19,248 nt of DNA, from contig NZ_CAKTTZ010000048.1 of NCBI RefSeq assembly GCF_934617235.1, forward strand, positions 1 through 19,248. The letters run 5' to 3'. Shown here one piece after another: positions 6,623 through 13,508 of the stretch. The position numbers were made by a program, and so were the translations under genes. Below the pieces are notes generated by a model. The model was not told the origin of the DNA, made no database searches, and saw only the letters and a list, made by a program, of their open reading frames with translations. Origin of the DNA: an uncultured Ellagibacter sp. Its GTDB lineage: Bacteria; Actinomycetota; Coriobacteriia; Coriobacteriales; Eggerthellaceae. The stretch's first letter is position 1. Each line of letters opens with the position of its first letter.

Positions 6623-8110
6623 ATGACCGCCACCCTCAAAACACACGCTTGGGAGTTGTTGGCGCTTGCCCTGTTCTGTTTCGTTTTTCTTGGTGGCGAG
6701 TACTTTTTCGACGCGACGCTCGCTCGCTTTATGTCGCCCGCCGATGTTGTTTTGAATCAGGGGATGATTCTGGGCGCAAGTGCCGTGGGTTTTTGCAGCT
6801 TCGAGCCCTTTTCCCGCATGCGTCGAAGGGTGCGATTGGCGTGCTCGATCGCGTTCACGGTTGTAGGCTTCGGGGGTATCGCTGTCTTGTTCGCCGAGCC
6901 TGATGTTCTCGCGATGCAAGCAGTCGGTGCGACGTGCTTCCTTTTGCTGGGACTTCTCGGGGGAGCTGTTCACTGGATGGTGTCTCGTAGGATCGCGGGC
7001 TACGATCGTGCTGCGCTGCTGGTCGGAATCGCCTATGCGGCGGGTATCGCCATCCAGTTCATCGTCAATGCGACCTGTGTCGATCGCCTCGCGATGTCGC
7101 TGGCTCTCGCCATCGGCGCGGCTGCTCTCATTGCGGTTTGCCATCGATGCTCTGCTGGGAAAACCCTTCGGCTTCGGGGGCGGCTTGCGGATGAGGCCGC
7201 GACGGGGAAGGCGAGCGACGGTGCGGACCGGATTGTCGATGGGGCGAAGCTGAACGAGCCGGGCGAAGGGGAGCGCAAGATTGAGCTGGGACGCAAGTGC
7301 GGAAGCGAATGCGAAGGTGAGTCTCACCCGGCAGCTTCCCCTCGCGACATCCTCTGGCTCTCGGTGATCGTGGCGCTGGTTTCCCTCATGTTCATCACGC
7401 TTGACAACATCGTCACGCTTGCGGATGCCGGCGGGGATCTTGACGTGGGAAGCTGGCCGAGGCTTCTTCTGGCGGTGAGCGCCATTGCGGCCGGCGCGCT
7501 TTTCGACATTCGCCGACGTCGCTACATGAACTTCATCATGTTCTGTGTTCTGATGCTTTCGACCATCGCCATCCTGGCGGCCGAGACGAACGGCGGCCTG
7601 TTTTGGGGACTTGTCCTTTTCTATCTTGCTTCTGGCTTCTTCGTCACGTACTTCACGACGAGCTTTATGGTCATGGCGCCGCGAACGCGAAGGCCCGCCT
7701 TATGGGCGGGAATGGGCCGCGCGATCAACAACATCTGCGCTTTCGTCATCGTGGGGCCTTCCCTTGCTCTTATCCAGGCGGGGGATATCCTCCTTATGAT
7801 CGCGGTCTGCATGGTCCTGTTCGTCGCGACCATCGTTGCGTTCTTCGCGTCGGGTGCTTTCCTGTTGGACGCTGCCCCCGATGAGGGCGGGCGGGCCGAG
7901 GCAAATAGAGTGGCTTTCGTGGAAGAATACGGCTTGACGCCACGCGAGGCAGAGGTGTTTGCCCTTGTTACCGCCGACGAGCGGCCGCTGAAGGAAATCG
8001 CGTCCGAGATGGATATCTCGCTTCGAATGCTCCAAAAGCATCTAACTTCCATTTACAAGAAGACCGATACGCAGACGCGCGCCGGCCTGACGAAGAAGTT
8101 TCTGACGTAG
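6623..8110 (+). CDS. 12-TM membrane LuxR-family transcriptional regulator
   Basis: A 495-residue protein with an MFS-like membrane part fused to a C-terminal LuxR-type helix-turn-helix. The reading frame is open from an ATG at 6521, but I prefer ATG 6623. AGGAG lies at 6615-6619 (short spacer of 3), a promoter at 6577-6585 lies between the two ATGs, and the 34 extra residues look noncoding. About 12 hydrophobic segments span residues 10-425, split by a charged loop rich in Gly, Glu and Lys (about 185-245) that resembles the central MFS loop. The last 62 residues are the DNA-binding domain: GLTPREAEVFALV, the KEIASEMDISLRMLQKHL helices and an SIYKKTDTQTRAGL ending. This architecture is widespread in Eggerthellaceae, usually next to the genes controlled. 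The neighbour here is the divergent SLH gene, a possible target. The ligand is unknown. Confidence 0.88.
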   Translation: MTATLKTHAWELLALALFCFVFLGGEYFFDATLARFMSPADVVLNQGMILGASAVGFCSFEPFSRMRRRVRLACSIAFTVVGFGGIAVLFAEPDVLAMQAVGATCFLLLGLLGGAVHWMVSRRIAGYDRAALLVGIAYAAGIAIQFIVNATCVDRLAMSLALAIGAAALIAVCHRCSAGKTLRLRGRLADEAATGKASDGADRIVDGAKLNEPGEGERKIELGRKCGSECEGESHPAASPRDILWLSVIVALVSLMFITLDNIVTLADAGGDLDVGSWPRLLLAVSAIAAGALFDIRRRRYMNFIMFCVLMLSTIAILAAETNGGLFWGLVLFYLASGFFVTYFTTSFMVMAPRTRRPALWAGMGRAINNICAFVIVGPSLALIQAGDILLMIAVCMVLFVATIVAFFASGAFLLDAAPDEGGRAEANRVAFVEEYGLTPREAEVFALVTADERPLKEIASEMDISLRMLQKHLTSIYKKTDTQTRAGLTKKFLT

Positions 8111-8191
8111 CTCCTGCGTGCGGGCGTTTTCGGCGTTGCGATTTCTTTCGGTTACGCCCTGGTAACGGGGGCGCAGGTTTGTCCTGCCGAT

Positions 8192-8206
8192 GTCCTATAG
8201 TAGGAC
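8192..8206. promoter_or_regulatory. Inverted repeat overlapping a -10-like element
   Basis: GTCCTA-TAG-TAGGAC has perfect 6-bp arms. TATAGT (8196-8201) within it is a plausible -10 for the gene at 8229, but no -35 is visible at the right distance. It could be an operator or a coincidental palindrome. Confidence 0.3.
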
Positions 8207-8228
8207 GGACTGAAGGAAGGAGCATCCG

Positions 8229-9116
8229 ATGAAGCAAGGATATTTCAAGACGGCATGGAGCGATATCACCCAATCGCCCCATTGGGTGACGCGCATCCTT
8301 CTACTGGCGCTTCTCTGCTTCATCCCTGTTTTCGGCTGGATCGTGATTGCGGGCTATCTATGGGGATGGGCGCGTGACATGGCGTGGGGCGTGCATGCGC
8401 CGCTTCCCGAGAGGATTTTCGAGAATTCCGATGGACTTCTCTATTCGAGGGGCTTCTTCGCGGCGGTGATTGCGATCGTGTGCACCGTGGTGATGAACCT
8501 GCTTCAGAGCGCGGGCGGCTTGATCTCTTCAGGAAGCTTTGCGGGCTCGGCATTCGTTTGGGGCGACGTGCACTCGATCTACCAGACGGTCGCACCCCTC
8601 GGCGCGGTATCGGGGCTTTTGTCGTTGTTCTCATTTGCCGTGACGTTTGCGGTTTCGTTCATTCTTACGCTGTTCAAGTGGGTTGGCACGATGAGGATGT
8701 CGATTTACGGGCGTCTATCTGCGGGTTTCCAGGTTCCGAGAATCTGGGCGATGCTGCGTCATGATTGGAGGGGAATCCTTCGGATACTTGGCATGTTCAT
8801 CATCGTGTCGTTCGTCTTAGGCTTGATTCTCGCACTCGTCATTTCCGCAGTGGTCTTCGTATGCATTCTTTGTGCGTCGCTGTTTGCGGGCATGGGGGTC
8901 TATCCGCATGACGGTTCCTTCGCAATCATCGTCGTCGCGGCGATGGTCTTGGTGCTGGTGGCTTTGGTGGTTGCACTACTCGCGGCGTTCCTCGGTGTGC
9001 TCGGCTGCGCCCTTGTCGTGCGCGCGGTCGGCCATTGGACCTGCCAATTCGACGTTGCACGTTGGAGGGGCCAAGACGACCCGATGCCCTTCGAGGTGGA
9101 AAGCGCCAAGGCTTAA
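8229..9116 (+). CDS. DUF4013-like multi-pass membrane protein
   Basis: A 295-residue integral membrane protein. The ATG at 8229 is preceded by AAGGAAGGAGC at 8213-8223, a good ribosome binding site. The N-terminus (TAWSDITQSPHWVTRILLLA, then IPVFGWIVIAGYLWGWARDMAWG) followed by an acidic LPE segment matches my recollection of the DUF4013 pattern: a short amphipathic start, a first membrane hairpin, then a conserved Leu-Pro soluble segment. Further hydrophobic stretches lie at about 77-97, 120-152, 178-220 and 236-280. There are no catalytic motifs and the function of the family is unknown. It stands alone between the LuxR-type regulator (118 bp upstream) and the convergent zinc ATPase. The short inverted repeat at 8192-8206 may regulate it. 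Family assignment is moderate; membrane location is secure. Confidence 0.82.
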   Translation: MKQGYFKTAWSDITQSPHWVTRILLLALLCFIPVFGWIVIAGYLWGWARDMAWGVHAPLPERIFENSDGLLYSRGFFAAVIAIVCTVVMNLLQSAGGLISSGSFAGSAFVWGDVHSIYQTVAPLGAVSGLLSLFSFAVTFAVSFILTLFKWVGTMRMSIYGRLSAGFQVPRIWAMLRHDWRGILRILGMFIIVSFVLGLILALVISAVVFVCILCASLFAGMGVYPHDGSFAIIVVAAMVLVLVALVVALLAAFLGVLGCALVVRAVGHWTCQFDVARWRGQDDPMPFEVESAKA

Positions 9117-9127
9117 GGGATAACTTG

Positions 9128-9167
9128 CGGGCGCAGGATTGCTCCCGGGGAGTTTGTCCCGCGCCCG
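9128..9167. terminator. Possible bidirectional terminator between convergent genes
   Basis: CGGGCGC (9128-9134) pairs with GCGCCCG (9161-9167), and a smaller CTCC/GGAG stem nests inside near 9142-9152. It sits in the 77-bp gap between the stop codons of the DUF4013-like gene and the ATPase. Neither side has a proper T tract, so efficiency as an intrinsic terminator is doubtful. Confidence 0.3.
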
Positions 9168-9193
9168 ATTGTGCTGCTTGACGGTTTCGGTTC

Positions 9194-11107
9194 CTAGAGA
9201 TTCTTCACGCTCATGCAGCGCATCGCGTTCAAAATGGCGATAATCGCAACGCCCACGTCGGCGAACACGGCGAGCCACATATTGGCGATGCCGAGCGCGG
9301 CCAAGATGAGCACGATGAACTTCACTCCCAGTGCGAAGAAGATGTTTTGCCAGGCGATGCCCATCGTTTTGCGAGCGATGCGAATGGCGCGCGCGATGTT
9401 GGAGGGCTTGTCGTCCATAAGTACGATGTCGGCGGCTTCGATGGCGGCGTCCGAGCCCATCGCTCCCATGGCGATGCCGATGTCGGCTCGCGTGAGCACC
9501 GGTGCGTCGTTGATGCCGTCGCCCACGAACGCAAGCGTGCCCTTGCTCGATGTTCCGTCGATGAGCCGTTCGACTTCCTCGACCTTGTTCTGGGGAAGCA
9601 GCGACGCGCGGTACTCATCGATCCCGAGCTTCTCGGCGACGGCGCGTGCGACATCTTTGCGGTCGCCGGTGAGCATGACGGTGCGCTTTACCCCAGCGGC
9701 CTTCAGCGCGGCGATGGCTTCTTCCGCGTCGTCCTTCACGACGTCGGCGATCACAATGTGGCCGATGTAGGCGCCGTCGAGCGAGACATGGAGAATCGTC
9801 CCCGTAAGCTCGCATTCGTGCCAGGCGATGTTGTCGGCCATCATGAGCTTCTCGTTGCCGACGGTGACGATGTGCTCGTCGACGTGGGCGCGCACCCCGT
9901 GGCCGCTCTCCTCCTTGACGTCCTTGATGCGCGCGCGGTCGATTTCGCCTGTGTAGGCGGCCTTCACCGACAGCGCGATGGGATGGTCGGAGTACGTCTC
10001 GGCGTATGCCGCGAAAGAAAGGATGAGGTCGGGGTCGACGCCGGCTTCCGCATGCACGGCGACAACGTTGAAGGTGCCGTTGGTGAGCGTGCCCGTCTTG
10101 TCGAAGACGACGGTTTCGGCCTTGGCGAGGGTCTCGAGATAGTTAGACCCCTTGACAAGTATGCCGCATTTCGAGGCGCCGCCGATGCCGCCGAAAAACG
10201 ACAGCGGCACGGAGATGACAAGTGCGCAGGGACAGCTCACGACGAGGAAGGTGAGCCCGCGCAGGATCCAGTCCGACCAGGCGCCCGCGCCAAGGAGCGG
10301 GGGTATGACCGCGAGCAGCAGCGCCACGATCACGACGGCCGGCGTGTAGTAGCGGGCGAAACGCGTGATGAAGTTCTCGGTGCGCGCCTTTTTCTCCGAG
10401 GCGTTCTCGACGAGCTCGAGGATGCGGCTGACCGTCGATTCCCCGAAGGGCTTGGTCGTGCGGATGGTGAGCACGCCGGTCAGGTTCACGCAGCCGGAGA
10501 AAACGTCGGCGCCCTCCTCGACGACGCGCGGGACGGCCTCGCCGGTAAGCGCTGCGGTGTCGAGCTGGGAGGACCCCTTCACAACGACGCCGTCGATGGG
10601 GATGCGCTCGCCCGCCTTCACGACGATCTCGTCGCCGACTTCCACTTCGTCGGGGTCGACTTCAACAAGCTCGCCCTCTTGTATGATGTTCGCGTAATCG
10701 GGCGCGATGTCCATCATGTCGGCGATGGATTTGCGGCTTTTGCCGACGGCGTAGCTTTGGAAGAGCTCGCCCACCTGGTAAAACAGCATGACTGCTGCGC
10801 CTTCGGCCATATGCGGGCCCGTTTCAGGGAAAAACACCATGGCGAATGCGCCGACGGTCGCAATGGTCATGAGGAGGTTCTCGTCGAAGATCTGGCCGTG
10901 GCCGATGTTTTTCACGGCTTTGGTGACGACGTCGTAACCGGCGATGAGGTAGGGGATGAGGAAGAGCGCGAACTCGAGGTAGACGGCGTTCGTCTCGCTG
11001 CCGAGCCACACGTCGAGCGGCAGAAACTCGGTTGCCGCGAAGACGATGAAGAAGATGACGAGCGCGACGATGATGCGGTTGCGCCACTTGATCTGCTTTT
11101 TGTTCAT
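9194..11107 (-). CDS. P1B-type Zn2+/Cd2+/Pb2+ exporting ATPase without HMA domain
   Basis: A 637-residue heavy-metal P-type ATPase that pumps metal out of the cytosol using ATP. All core motifs are present: actuator TGE (188-190), membrane SCPC (291-294), phosphorylation site DKTGT (D336), HP dipeptide (H375-P376), TGDR (480-483) and hinge GDGIND (529-534). K596 and D617 lie 21 residues apart in the last two membrane helices, as do Lys693 and Asp714 of E. coli ZntA, which supports Zn/Cd/Pb over copper. The usual N-terminal metal-binding HMA domain is absent; the protein starts MNKKQIKWRNR directly before the first helix. The operon instead encodes a separate HMA protein 229 bp upstream. The ATG at 11107 has no good ribosome binding site, only GGACAGG about 10 nt before it, and the palindromic element ends 17 nt upstream. 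Transcription is likely governed by the ArsR/SmtB protein. I give no symbol because zntA and cadA are both used. Confidence 0.93.
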   Translation of the reverse strand: MNKKQIKWRNRIIVALVIFFIVFAATEFLPLDVWLGSETNAVYLEFALFLIPYLIAGYDVVTKAVKNIGHGQIFDENLLMTIATVGAFAMVFFPETGPHMAEGAAVMLFYQVGELFQSYAVGKSRKSIADMMDIAPDYANIIQEGELVEVDPDEVEVGDEIVVKAGERIPIDGVVVKGSSQLDTAALTGEAVPRVVEEGADVFSGCVNLTGVLTIRTTKPFGESTVSRILELVENASEKKARTENFITRFARYYTPAVVIVALLLAVIPPLLGAGAWSDWILRGLTFLVVSCPCALVISVPLSFFGGIGGASKCGILVKGSNYLETLAKAETVVFDKTGTLTNGTFNVVAVHAEAGVDPDLILSFAAYAETYSDHPIALSVKAAYTGEIDRARIKDVKEESGHGVRAHVDEHIVTVGNEKLMMADNIAWHECELTGTILHVSLDGAYIGHIVIADVVKDDAEEAIAALKAAGVKRTVMLTGDRKDVARAVAEKLGIDEYRASLLPQNKVEEVERLIDGTSSKGTLAFVGDGINDAPVLTRADIGIAMGAMGSDAAIEAADIVLMDDKPSNIARAIRIARKTMGIAWQNIFFALGVKFIVLILAALGIANMWLAVFADVGVAIIAILNAMRCMSVKNL

Positions 11108-11124
11108 GGGTGATGGGCCTGTCC

Positions 11125-11297
11125 GTTTTCTGCCGAGGAGGCGAGGCGGTTTTTGGCTTCCCGCTTCGCTGTTCAGTGAAACGCTTCGCGTTTCGCCTCA
11201 TGCGCTGCGCTCTTTCATGCTTTATACGGCGCGCTTCGCGCGCATTATATGGCTTTCAAGAGGCGCCAAAAACCACCTCGCCTCCTTGGCAGAAAAC
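11125..11297. repeat. Palindromic element with 33-bp inverted arms between HMA and ATPase genes
   Basis: Arms 11125-11157 and 11265-11297 are inverted copies agreeing at 31 of 33 positions. The 107-bp core holds two perfect hairpins with TTC loops, 11178-11184/11188-11194 (GAAACGC/GCGTTTC) and 11229-11234/11238-11243 (GCGCGC). CGCTTCGC occurs three times (11162, 11182, 11232). In the operon transcript the arms would form a very long stem. On the minus strand a perfect TATAAT (11244-11249) lies in the core, with a poor -35. No transposase and no flanking target duplication is seen. It may be a MITE-like or BIME-like repeat, or a structured regulatory RNA. Confidence 0.85.
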
Positions 11298-11335
11298 TAC
11301 TTTAATGGAAGTAGGGCTGTTGTTTGCCTGTCGGA

Positions 11336-11554
11336 TTAGCGGACGATGTTGCAGTCGGGCTCGAACTTGTGGATGGCTTTCTGAGCTTCGTCGAGAATTT
11401 CGTCGAAGCGGGCGTCGTCGGCGATGAGTGTCATCTTCTGCATCATGAAGTTGACGGTGCACTTCTCGACGCCGGGCATCTTGCTGATGGCGTCCTGCAT
11501 CTTGGCGGCGCAGTTTGCGCAATCGAGATCTTCGAGCTTGAATGACTTACGCAT
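11336..11554 (-). CDS. Free-standing HMA metal-binding protein (metallochaperone)
   Basis: A 72-residue single heavy-metal-associated domain. The ATG at 11554 follows AAAGGA about 8 nt upstream. The metal-binding loop is DCANCAAK with C12 and C15. The ferredoxin-like beta-alpha-beta order is visible: SFKLEDLDC strand, an AAKMQDAISKMPGV helix, EKCTVNFMMQKMTL strands, and a second helix DEILDEAQKAIHKF. The Asp before the first Cys and the acidic EDLD run are typical of zinc/cadmium HMA domains; copper domains more often read GMTCxxC. It lies 57 bp after the ArsR-type gene and upstream of the ATPase that lacks this domain, so it probably hands Zn2+ or Cd2+ to the pump or occupies its docking site. 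The operon partner is inferred from position. D-C-x-x-C is seen directly. Confidence 0.9.
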   Translation of the reverse strand: MRKSFKLEDLDCANCAAKMQDAISKMPGVEKCTVNFMMQKMTLIADDARFDEILDEAQKAIHKFEPDCNIVR

Positions 11555-11611
11555 GGGGGAGTCCTTTCTTCGGGGTGGGTCTATGTGAGCCGGTATTCGG
11601 TCGGTTCCTTA

Positions 11612-12067
11612 TTATTCGCAGATGTGCGTCATGCCCTGCGCGAGCATGGTGTAGACGTGGTTGTCGGAAAGTGAGTAGATGACGTTTTTGCCGTCGCGCT
11701 GGAACTTCACGAGGCGCGCCTGCTTCAGGGTGCGCAGCTGGTGCGAGACGGCGCTTTGCGTGGCGCCGACGATCTCGGCGATGTCCGCGACGCAGCGATT
11801 GTGGCCCATGAGCGCATAGAGGATTTTGATGCGCGTGGTGTCGGCGAACACCTTGAAGAGGTCGGCCAGGTCGTAGAGGAGCTCCTCGTCGGGCATTTCA
11901 TCGAACAGGCAGGACGTCTCCTCGCGATTGCAGTCGCAGGGGCAGTTTTCCTCGACGGGCGAGGGCGCGCTTGCGCGGGTTGCTTCTGTGGAGCTCGCGT
12001 TCGGCGTGCCTGTAGCGTTCACGATAGACTCTGCCTCTTGCACGATATGGCTAGGGCTTTCCGTCAT
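11612..12067 (-). CDS. ArsR/SmtB-family metal-sensing repressor (CadC/SmtB-like)
   Basis: A 151-residue winged-helix repressor. I choose the ATG at 12067, which has AAAGGA 6 nt before it. The longer frame starting at 12127 would lie inside the operator. Residues 1-55 form a tail with a cysteine cluster (C42, C44, C46, C53). Residues 58-130 are the winged helix: LADLFKVFADTTRIKILYAL, then RCVADIAEIVGATQSAVSHQLRTLK, whose recognition helix is 103-115. The end carries D135, H137, H148 and E151 with spacings D-x-H-x10-H-x2-E, exactly the alpha-5 zinc site of SmtB and CadC. C92 matches one CadC alpha-3N cysteine, while the second is Ala (A94). Zn2+ or Cd2+/Pb2+ binding is expected to release DNA and derepress this operon. 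It is the first gene of the metal operon. Confidence 0.95.
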   Translation of the reverse strand: MTESPSHIVQEAESIVNATGTPNASSTEATRASAPSPVEENCPCDCNREETSCLFDEMPDEELLYDLADLFKVFADTTRIKILYALMGHNRCVADIAEIVGATQSAVSHQLRTLKQARLVKFQRDGKNVIYSLSDNHVYTMLAQGMTHICE

Positions 12068-12110
12068 GGTGGTTCCTTTCGCAACGTTTGCTCGCTCATT
12101 CATGTAAACA

Positions 12111-12128
12111 TATGAGCAACTGTTCATA
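12111..12128. promoter_or_regulatory. ArsR/SmtB-type operator
   Basis: TATGAGCA-AC-TGTTCATA has 8-nt arms with one mismatch. It closely resembles the TGAACA-type inverted repeats bound by SmtB, CzrA and CadC. It directly follows the -10 (12129-12134, minus strand) and covers the predicted start site, so bound repressor would block transcription. It is the natural target of the adjacent regulator. Confidence 0.82.
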
Positions 12129-12156
12129 AGTATAGGAATGCCGATGGTGCTGTCAA
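12129..12156 (-). promoter_or_regulatory. Promoter of the metal-resistance operon
   Basis: On the minus strand, a perfect -35 TTGACA (12151-12156) and -10 TATACT (12129-12134) are separated by 16 bp. The predicted start lies near 12122, inside the operator, about 55 nt before the chosen ATG of the repressor gene. The remaining gap to 12344 contains only small GC hairpins. Confidence 0.82.
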
Positions 12157-12344
12157 GAGGCGTGCAAGAAAAACTGCATGGCGTTTGGATGGATTCTCAA
12201 AGGAGCAAGCTGGGCATCGTACAGTCGGGGTCGCGCCCGCGACGGGATGCCTGCTGACATGGAATCGGGGGAATTGGCTTCTCGTGTCGGATGCGGCAGT
12301 GTTCCGAACGTTGGTGCCGCAGGCCTGCTTGCGGGGCGCGGGCT

Positions 12345-13388
12345 TTAGCCTGCGATAGATTGTTCGAGGGTGAAGTGACCGCTAGAGCCTAAGGATTGCG
12401 CGGCTCGCCAGGCTGTGGGCGAGAGCCCCGTCTGCTGTTTGAAGGCTTGGGCGAAGGCGGCTTGTTGCGGGTAGCCAAGGCGTTCGGCGATTTGCCCCAC
12501 GGGAAGCGAGCTGTCGGTGAGCAGATCGCATGCTCGCTCAGTGCGTCGCCTGCGTACATAGGCTCCTACTGATTCGCCCGTTTCGGCTTTGAAGGTGGCG
12601 CAGAGCCTGGATCGACTCGTGTACAGGCGATCGGCAAGCTCGTCGACGCTCATACGCCTGCCTGCGTCAAGAGCGCGCTCTACGGTTGCGGCCGCCTCTT
12701 CGGCAAGATCGGTACTTGCTCGTGTGCCGGCTGCCTGTCGAGCCTGTTCGCGGGCCGCGTGTGAGCAGGCTAGTTCGGCGACCATCGTCTCTACGATGCC
12801 CTGCATGTACACATGTCCGCCCACCGCGCGGGCGCGCTCTTCGCTGACTCGCTGCAGCGCATGGCAGATGGCGGACGTTGCCTCCTCGTGCCAGGGCTCG
12901 GCGAACGCCTCGAAGAGCCCCGCGAACTCGGCGGGATAGCGACTCTCCAACTCCTTGAAAAACCCAGGCAGGAAGAGCACGGAGCGCGAGTGGTAGAGCT
13001 GTCCCGCAAAGAGCGGGCTCAGCTCTTCGCCGCAATTGTCCTGAATAAAGCTACACATCACGCTGTTCGGCCATGGGCCATGCATCGGTTTGAGGTTCGC
13101 GGGCGTGATGCCGGCGTCGGGCATGCATGCGAGCGTGGGCCCGCTGATTTCGCTTACACACGCATAGGGCTCGGGGGTGTATTCCATGAGGTGCATATCA
13201 CGTGTGGGGGTGATGAAGTGCTCCATCACAAGACAGGTGGGGGAAAGAGGCATGATCCACGCTCGTCCGTGCGCTCGGGCGTTCGCAACTTCGCCGGTGA
13301 AAACGGCGCCCCTGCTTTTCAGCTCGAGCCCGAACTGCTCGAACTGTGGCGCGTAGAGCTCGGTTATGTCGGTGGTCGACCGCGGCAT
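12345..13388 (-). CDS. AraC-family transcriptional regulator
   Basis: A 347-residue regulator. The N-terminal 235 or so residues are not a standard cupin that I can recognise. The C-terminal about 100 residues are a classic AraC double helix-turn-helix: MSVDELADRLYTSRSRLCATFK (first HTH), GESVGAYVRRRRTERACDLL linker helix, then PVGQIAERLGYPQQAAFAQAFK (second HTH) and TGLSPTAWRA. The start at 13388 has AAAGGGA about 11 nt upstream. It is divergent from the ABC transporter pair starting at 13509, which suggests local control. In Yersinia the AraC-type YbtA controls ybtPQ and senses siderophore, a similar arrangement, but the inducer here is unknown. His and Cys residues in the N-terminal domain could contact a metal or ligand; this is speculation. 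There is no membrane segment. Confidence 0.92.
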   Translation of the reverse strand: MPRSTTDITELYAPQFEQFGLELKSRGAVFTGEVANARAHGRAWIMPLSPTCLVMEHFITPTRDMHLMEYTPEPYACVSEISGPTLACMPDAGITPANLKPMHGPWPNSVMCSFIQDNCGEELSPLFAGQLYHSRSVLFLPGFFKELESRYPAEFAGLFEAFAEPWHEEATSAICHALQRVSEERARAVGGHVYMQGIVETMVAELACSHAAREQARQAAGTRASTDLAEEAAATVERALDAGRRMSVDELADRLYTSRSRLCATFKAETGESVGAYVRRRRTERACDLLTDSSLPVGQIAERLGYPQQAAFAQAFKQQTGLSPTAWRAAQSLGSSGHFTLEQSIAG

Positions 13389-13460
13389 TTGCGAAAGTGT
13401 CCCTTTCCTTTACGAAATCGTCCGACTCTGTCCTCATGATGAACCGAGGCTAACATCTGA

Positions 13461-13489
13461 ATGATAAGTTTATTTAGGTTAACTATCAA
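13461..13489 (-). promoter_or_regulatory. Promoter of the AraC-type gene
   Basis: On the minus strand, TTGATA (13484-13489) and TATCAT (13461-13466) are separated by exactly 17 bp. The start is predicted near 13454, leaving a leader of about 65 nt. The AT-rich stretch lies 20 bp before the divergent ABC gene, so regulator binding here could affect both directions. No convincing plus-strand promoter was found. Confidence 0.65.
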
Positions 13490-13508
13490 GCCATTAGAAA
13501 GGAATCTC

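Noticed and set aside
9347..11113. 588-codon plus-strand frame opposite the zinc ATPase
   Set aside because: It is an antisense shadow of a GC-rich gene. Its composition is Gly/Asp/Val/His-rich without family motifs, and the opposite strand has all P-type ATPase motifs.
11125..11297. Insertion sequence at the 33-bp inverted repeats
   Set aside because: The core is only 107 bp with no transposase frame, and the flanks show no target-site duplication; kept as a repeat of unknown nature.
12068..12127. Longer start for the ArsR-type repressor
   Set aside because: The extra 20 codons overlap the operator and predicted transcription start; ATG 12067 has its own AAAGGA site.
12157..12344. Possible small gene or terminator between the repressor promoter and the AraC-type gene
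   Set aside because: Only short GC palindromes are seen (near 12229 and 12318), with no T tract, ribosome binding site or credible reading frame.
13461..13508. Longer start for the first ABC half-transporter
   Set aside because: It lies in the AT-rich divergent promoter region and lacks a ribosome binding site, whereas ATG 13509 has AAAGGA at the right distance.
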